A DNA stretch of 9,179 bases, from positions 1-9,179 of the forward strand of contig DASQUP010000264.1 of assembly GCA_035641235.1 (NCBI GenBank). Direction: 5' to 3'. The position numbers and the translations under genes were made by a program. Under the pieces are notes generated by a model. That model did not search any database. It saw nothing but the letters and a program-made list of their open reading frames with translations, and had not been told where the DNA came from. Origin of the DNA: DASQUP01 sp035641235 (GTDB taxonomy: Bacteria > Actinomycetota > CADDZG01 > WHSQ01). This document shows, one piece after another, positions 5,937 to 9,179 of this stretch (positions are counted from its first letter, which is position 1; the number at the start of each line of letters is the position of its first letter).

Positions 5937-6383
5937 ATGGTCCGCAACAGCAACTCGATCGAGGTCCGAAGGCCCCAGGTCGAAGTGTTCGCATTCGTCG
6001 CCGAATTTCCCAACGACCCCAAGTGGCAGCGCGGGAAGAAATCGTGCACCTGGACCTCAGAAGGTGGGCTGCGTGTCGGCGCGACCTACCGGCAGCACGC
6101 CACTTTTCTCGGCAAGGACGTGTTCCAGAATTTCACCGTCCTCGAGGTCGACGCTCCCCGCCTCGTGCGATACGAGAGCAAAGACGGCTCGTTTCCCCTC
6201 ACCGTCACGAGGACCGTCGAGGGGCTCGGCGACGGTCGCTGCAGGTTCACGGAAACCGTCGAAGGTGAACCGGGCAGATTCTTCAGCCTCGCTGCACCGC
6301 TGCTTCAGCCCATGGTGAAACGGACGATTACACGCGACTTCGAGGTTCTGAAAAAGCTCCTCGAGTCTCAGGCGGCCGACTAA
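5937..6383 (+). CDS. Second SRPBCC-family protein (polyketide cyclase-like)
   Basis: A 148-residue START-fold protein: an N-terminal strand with NSIEVRRPQVEVFAFVAEF, then NDPKWQRG, where PxxVFxFV and NDPKWQ are the usual beginning of polyketide cyclase/dehydrase-like SRPBCC domains, a central strand region (FTVLEVDAPRLVRYES, VTRTVEGLGDGRCRFTETVEG), and a C-terminal helix ending VKRTITRDFEVLKKLLES. The ATG lies 13 bp after the previous stop and has GGAGG at 5927-5931, 5 bases away, so it is the third gene of the ArsR operon. It is a different subgroup from its neighbour (low similarity beyond the fold pattern), so the two are not a recent tandem duplication. Ligand and role unknown. Its stop codon overlaps the reconstructed stop of the convergent gene. 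Confidence 0.88.
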   Translation: MVRNSNSIEVRRPQVEVFAFVAEFPNDPKWQRGKKSCTWTSEGGLRVGATYRQHATFLGKDVFQNFTVLEVDAPRLVRYESKDGSFPLTVTRTVEGLGDGRCRFTETVEGEPGRFFSLAAPLLQPMVKRTITRDFEVLKKLLESQAAD

Positions 6384-6657
6384 GCCGGCGGGAACATCTC
6401 CCGCAGGCGCTGCGCATAGAACGGCTCCCCCCACTGTCCGACCCAGCAAAATCCCGGTCCAGCTGCACCAGCGCATGAACGAGGTGGCTTCGGATCGGCC
6501 GGCTGCCGAGCAACTCCGGGAGCTCCGAGAGGTCCAGCAACCACGATGCATACCAGGATGCCCAGTCGGGATCATCGCCGTCGGTGATCCGATAGACCAC
6601 GTGGTGGGTCTCGGCGGCTTCCTTGAGCAATCCTGCTACCGCATCGACAGGTTCCAT
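6380..6657 (-). pseudogene. Small conserved-looking gene with a 3' frameshift
   Basis: From ATG 6655-6657 (strong AAAGGAGAG site at 6661-6669) the frame encodes about 74 well-formed residues: MEPVDAVAGLLKEAAETHHV, then DGDDPDWASWYASWLLDLSELPELLG and SHLVHALVQLDRDF. After this the frame becomes Ser/Arg/Cys-rich and runs on into the opposite gene to 6328. In another frame the expected C-terminus appears, QWGEPFYAQRLREMFPPA followed by TAG at 6382-6380. The segment length, 278 bases, is one short of 93 codons, so one missing base between about 6433 and 6455 explains everything; TTTT and GGGGGG runs are nearby. Either a real disruption or a sequencing error. The intact product would be a 92-residue soluble protein of the small HH..YR..DGDDPDWA.WYA.WLL type, function unknown. 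Confidence 0.75.
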
Positions 6658-6707
6658 GGTCTCTCCTTTCGCGTACGTTCTCGCCTTAGTACCGGGGGGC
6701 TCGGCGC

Positions 6708-6721
6708 CGTTACAGGTAACG
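6708..6721. promoter_or_regulatory. Palindrome in the divergent ECF promoter region
   Basis: CGTTAC and GTAACG are inverted around an AG centre in the 138-bp region between the frameshifted minus-strand gene and the ECF sigma gene. It could be an operator. GTAAC on both strands also resembles the -35 half of some ECF promoters, but I find no convincing -10 at 16-17 bp on either strand. Confidence 0.35.
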
Positions 6722-6783
6722 CTCGGGAGATAGCCGGACACATACCTTTCGATAGGGCCGGTCCCTTCAGACAATAGACACGT

Positions 6784-6789
6784 GAGGAG
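6784..6789 (+). promoter_or_regulatory. Ribosome binding site that fixes a CTG start
   Basis: GAGGAG lies 6 bases before CTG 6796-6798. No ATG, GTG or TTG occurs in frame between the preceding stop (TAG 6775-6777) and GTG 6853, and GTG 6853 has no comparable site and would cut into sigma region 2. This is the only strong ribosome binding site available to the gene. Confidence 0.7.
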
Positions 6790-6795
6790 ACCCAA

Positions 6796-7338
6796 CTGAA
6801 AGCCGACAAGGAAACCCGATTCAGGTCTCTGTATGAGATCCACGCCGGTGCTGTGGCTCGGTACGCGGCGCGGCGAGTCCCGGCGGACGATGTCGGTGAT
6901 GTGGTGGCCGAGACCTTCATGACGGCCTGGCGCCGGCTGGAGGAGGTTCCGGACGACGCGGTTCCGTGGCTGTTCGGGACGGCGCGCCGGCACATTGCCA
7001 ACCGCAGGCGAAGTTCGAGGCGCCGGCAGGCACTCGGACACCGGCTCGCAGAAGGAGCCGTCGAGTCACCCGAGTACCAGCCGCAGATCCCCGAGGTGGA
7101 CGAGGATCTCCTCGCCGCGATCAGGCGGCTGCCGGACAAAGAGCGGGAGGCGCTCATGCTCGTCGCGTGGGACGGTCTCGATCCCAAACGAGCGGCGCAA
7201 GCGGCCGGCTGCAGCGGCGGGGCCTTGAGGGTGCGGCTGCATCGAGCACGGTCGCGCCTAAAGAAGGAGCTGGAGACGCCCTTTCACGCCCCCGCCCCAC
7301 ACCCAATCCCCCACCCTCAAACGGAGGAACTGCAATGA
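6796..7338 (+). CDS. ECF-type RNA polymerase sigma factor (CTG start)
   Basis: A 180-residue sigma-70 family protein with only regions 2 and 4. Region 2, residues about 8-75: FRSLYEIHAGAVARYAARRV, DDVGDVVAETFMTAWRRLEEVP, VPWLFGTARRHIANRRR. Region 4, about 115-160: LAAIRRLPDKEREALMLVAW, DGLDPKRAAQAAGCSGGALRVRLHRARSRLKKEL. The region 2 entry FRSLYEIHAGAVARYA is encoded upstream of the first ordinary start (GTG 6853), so the start is placed at CTG 6796, which has GAGGAG 6 bases before it. The C-terminal tail after the HTH is a low-complexity HAPAPHPIPHP stretch. The stop overlaps the next start (ATGA at 7335-7338), so sigma factor and membrane protein are translationally coupled, the usual layout for an ECF factor and its regulator. 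It does not belong to ECF41, as no C-terminal domain is present. Confidence 0.85.
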   Translation: MKADKETRFRSLYEIHAGAVARYAARRVPADDVGDVVAETFMTAWRRLEEVPDDAVPWLFGTARRHIANRRRSSRRRQALGHRLAEGAVESPEYQPQIPEVDEDLLAAIRRLPDKEREALMLVAWDGLDPKRAAQAAGCSGGALRVRLHRARSRLKKELETPFHAPAPHPIPHPQTEELQ

Positions 7339-8399
7339 GGACAGATGACCTCATGACCAGAGTCAGGTCGGCAAATCCGGTGCGTCCGACCTCGTTCCGG
7401 GACTGGACGGATTCGCCGGAGGGACGGGAGATCGCCGAGGGCATCCTTGCCACAGAAGCGAAGGATGAGTCCCGACCCGTGCCGGCGCGGAGAAAGTTCC
7501 TGTCCGGAACCCGGCTGGTGGCCGGAGCAACAGCCGGAGTATTGATTCTCGGAGTGGTGGGCGTAGCTTCTCTCCGGGACTCCGACACCGGTACTGCGTG
7601 GGCCGCGCCACTGGTGAAAATCGCCGAGGACTCCCCCCGACTTCTCATCGCCAAAGCCGGATGGCAGGTGATTCGCGCCGACGAGTTCAGCGGCAAGTAC
7701 GGTGAGATGACCTTTTCCAACGGCGAGAGTGAAATGGACCTGCATTGGATCCCCGCCAAGTACCACAAAGTCGCGGTTGAAGATCGCAGGCACAGCGCCG
7801 GCCAGTCGTGGAACGTGACCATCGCCGGTCGTGACGCGGTTCTGTTCCAGTACGAGGGAACAACCGAATTCACCGGGCTGTGGCGTGATGGGCACGACTC
7901 GCTTGAGTTGCGTGGTGGATTCCCGAGCGTGAGCGACTACATGGCCGTTGCCGAGACGATCCGGAAGGTTGACGCAAACACCTGGCTCTCTGCCATGCCC
8001 GAGAGGGTGGTGAAACCGGACGCCCGTGCCGCCAGCGTTGACGAGATGCTCGCCGACATCCCCGTTCATCCCGACGTTGATGTCAACAAGCTCAAGGCCG
8101 GCGAAAGGGTGACCGATCGCTACCAGCTCGGCGCACGGGTAACCGGGGCGGTTGCGTGTGCCTGGATCGGGCAGTGGGTGGACGCCACGGCGAAGGGCAA
8201 CGACGCCCGAGCCAAAGAAGCAGTCGACGCGATGGCAACATCCCACAACTGGGCGATCCTCATCGAGATGAACAAAGAGGGTGACTGGCCCGAGGTGATG
8301 TGGGAGCTGGCCGACGCGATGCCGGACAACGCGACCGTCAGCGGCGGGCGGCCGATGACGATCGAGGAGTCGTACGGGAGTGCACTCGGCTGCGAATAG
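7335..8399 (+). CDS. Single-pass membrane protein, putative ECF anti-sigma factor or partner
   Basis: A 354-residue protein I cannot place in a named family. Residues 1-59 are charged and would be cytoplasmic, about 60-79 form one hydrophobic membrane helix (LVAGATAGVLILGVVGVASL) preceded by RRKFLSGTR, and the rest would lie outside. This is the topology of RskA/RsiW-type anti-sigma factors, but the N-terminus has no HxxxCxxC zinc motif and no clear anti-sigma helix bundle. The outer part contains a region rich in aromatic and charged residues (AKAGWQVIRADEFSGKYGEM, VLFQYEGTTEF, ETIRKVDANTWLSAMP) and two cysteines (C275, C353) that could form a disulphide. Start ATG 7335 has GGAGG at 7323-7327, 7 bases away, and overlaps the sigma gene stop. 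Linkage argues for a signalling role with that sigma factor; this is inference, and it could instead be a regulated surface protein. Confidence 0.75.
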   Translation: MRTDDLMTRVRSANPVRPTSFRDWTDSPEGREIAEGILATEAKDESRPVPARRKFLSGTRLVAGATAGVLILGVVGVASLRDSDTGTAWAAPLVKIAEDSPRLLIAKAGWQVIRADEFSGKYGEMTFSNGESEMDLHWIPAKYHKVAVEDRRHSAGQSWNVTIAGRDAVLFQYEGTTEFTGLWRDGHDSLELRGGFPSVSDYMAVAETIRKVDANTWLSAMPERVVKPDARAASVDEMLADIPVHPDVDVNKLKAGERVTDRYQLGARVTGAVACAWIGQWVDATAKGNDARAKEAVDAMATSHNWAILIEMNKEGDWPEVMWELADAMPDNATVSGGRPMTIEESYGSALGCE

Positions 8400-8402
8400 C
8401 TG

Positions 8403-8993
8403 CTACGTGGAGGGCTCGACCGCTCGGGAGCCGTGCGCGAGAGCCCTCCAGTACTCCTCGCCGTAACGAAGAACCAGTCCGGCATCATCCACTAGAAGAT
8501 CGGCGACGAAGTCGTCCGACCGGAACCGGTACTTGCTCTCGCCGAGCCGCTCATAGGTTTGGTCGGAGACAACGACCTCGAGACTCGGCCAGTCGACCCA
8601 CGCGGCGCGCGTGTCAACAGACTCGCCGATTTCAGGTCCAAGGCGACGGATCGGCAACGTGTTGGTGGCCGGAGTCAGACGGAAGTCCACGTCGATGCAA
8701 CCCGCCAAACTCTCCTGAGGTTCGCCGTCGAGCAACCACTCCCCGGATTCGCCATGAACCAGGGCGAGTTCCTTGGACCCATCCGACGCTTCAACCCGGA
8801 TGACTAGCTGTTTCGTACGCCACTGCGCGTCCGTGTCAACTCGGTACTGGACTCTGGCGGGCGCCGCATTGGCCGGCGCAAGCACCAGGCCCTCGAGAGC
8901 AAAACCGCCTGACGTCTGGATCAGCCGGCACAGCTCCGAGCTGTGATCGTAGGGGTTGCGCCACAAGACTGTTTCGATCGTCGATTCGGACAA
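8403..8993 (-). CDS. Putative glycolipid-binding protein (DUF1089)
   Basis: A 196-residue soluble protein with clear DUF1089/'putative glycolipid-binding' signatures: WLLDGEPQ at 86-93, GCIDVDFRLTPATNTLPIRR at 98-117 (the most conserved stretch of the family), AAWVDWPSLEVVVSDQTYER at 130-149, YRFRSDDFVADLLVDDAGLV at 155-174. Length is normal for the family. The glycolipid-binding name rests on a structural relative; physiological role is not established. The start is TTG 8993-8991 with AGGAGG at 9006-9001, 7 bases away; no ATG or GTG competes. The upstream gene's stop lies inside this ribosome binding site, so translation is probably coupled. Its 3' end is 3 bp from the stop of the convergent membrane protein gene, leaving no room for a terminator between them. 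Confidence 0.9.
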   Translation of the reverse strand: MSESTIETVLWRNPYDHSSELCRLIQTSGGFALEGLVLAPANAAPARVQYRVDTDAQWRTKQLVIRVEASDGSKELALVHGESGEWLLDGEPQESLAGCIDVDFRLTPATNTLPIRRLGPEIGESVDTRAAWVDWPSLEVVVSDQTYERLGESKYRFRSDDFVADLLVDDAGLVLRYGEEYWRALAHGSRAVEPST

Positions 8994-9005
8994 TTGGGCT
9001 CCTCC

Positions 9006-9179
9006 TCAGCGAAGCTTTATCCAAGTGGCATGGGCGGCACCGATCAGGTCGCCGTTCTCGTCGTATACGGCCGATGCGCTGAACAGTTTCCGGTTGTCAC
9101 GACCGAGCGCCCTAGCAACCACGACACACCGGTCTCCGGCACGAGCCGACCCAAAAACCCGGCCCGCCAGCGTGCCAAC
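9006..9179 (-). CDS. Hotdog-fold thioesterase-like protein, C-terminal part only
   Basis: The last 57 residues of a gene whose beginning lies beyond the right edge of the window. The visible part reads AGDRCVVVARALGRDNRKLF, then SASAVYDENGDLIGAAHATW and a short IKLR end. The pattern 'RK.FsaSA.YDe.G.liA.A.atWi.l' is typical of the last two strands of PaaI/4HBT-like hotdog thioesterases, with the central helix missing because it lies upstream. The stop TGA (9008-9006) sits 12 bp before the start of the DUF1089 gene, in the same direction, so the two form a unit. A lipid or acyl-CoA theme would connect them, but the substrate cannot be read from this fragment. Confidence 0.7.
   Translation of the reverse strand, partial: VGTLAGRVFGSARAGDRCVVVARALGRDNRKLFSASAVYDENGDLIGAAHATWIKLR

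Noticed and set aside
7317..8246. A 309-codon minus-strand open frame opposite the membrane protein gene
   Set aside because: It is antisense to a gene with a good ribosome binding site and coupling to the sigma factor; no domain pattern is seen.
1..9179. Defence system, prophage, toxin–antitoxin pair, CRISPR array, integrase or biosynthetic cluster
   Set aside because: No nuclease, helicase, transposase, phage or NRPS/PKS motif was seen in any supported gene, and no regularly spaced repeats are present; the two small-regulator loci are ArsR and ECF systems.

Overview
The window is about 9.2 kb of high-GC DNA with tightly packed genes, strong AGGAGG-type ribosome binding sites, several TTG starts and a set of families (an ECF41 sigma factor, a DUF1089/glycolipid-binding protein, ArsR–AHSA1 pairs, a secreted PQQ-type sugar dehydrogenase) that together suggest a soil or aquatic Actinomycetota chromosome. 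That assignment is an inference from composition and gene content; no rRNA or other phylogenetic marker is present. There is no transposase, integrase, CRISPR array, tRNA or phage gene.

Layout from left to right. (1) A small DUF1579-like protein (+, 96-536) converges on a DUF429 protein (-, 596-1273), with a long imperfect hairpin between their stops. (2) An ECF41-type sigma factor with its fused SnoaL-like regulatory domain (-, 1426-2343) overlaps by 4 bp the NAD(P)-binding epimerase/reductase gene upstream of it (-, 2340-3308). Upstream of the pair, on the same strand, sits a match to the ECF41 promoter (TGTCACA, 16 bp, TGTC), so this looks like a self-activating two-gene unit. (3) After a roughly 380 bp divergent intergenic region comes a secreted glucose/sorbosone dehydrogenase (+, 3688-5043), followed by a strong hairpin. 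(4) A three-gene operon, ArsR repressor, AHSA1-type SRPBCC protein and second SRPBCC protein (+, 5158-6383), starts from an AT-rich palindrome that overlaps the ArsR start codon; the ArsR gene has no ribosome binding site and is probably leaderless. (5) A small conserved-looking gene on the minus strand (6380-6657) appears frameshifted near its 3' end. (6) Divergent to it is a second ECF sigma factor (+, 6796-7338), apparently starting at CTG, translationally coupled to a single-pass membrane protein (+, 7335-8399) that is a candidate anti-sigma factor or signalling partner. (7) On the minus strand, a hotdog-thioesterase-like gene cut by the window edge (9006 to beyond 9179) is followed 12 bp later by a DUF1089 glycolipid-binding protein (8403-8993).

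The theme is regulation and small-molecule handling: two ECF sigma systems of different design (one with the regulator fused to the sigma factor, one with a separate membrane protein), one ArsR system with two START-fold partners, and several single-domain ligand-binding proteins. The most useful observations are the ECF41 promoter match, the CTG start, the ArsR start-codon operator, and the frameshifted gene. I see no clearly undescribed multi-gene system; the least characterised unit is the ECF sigma/membrane protein pair at 6796-8399.
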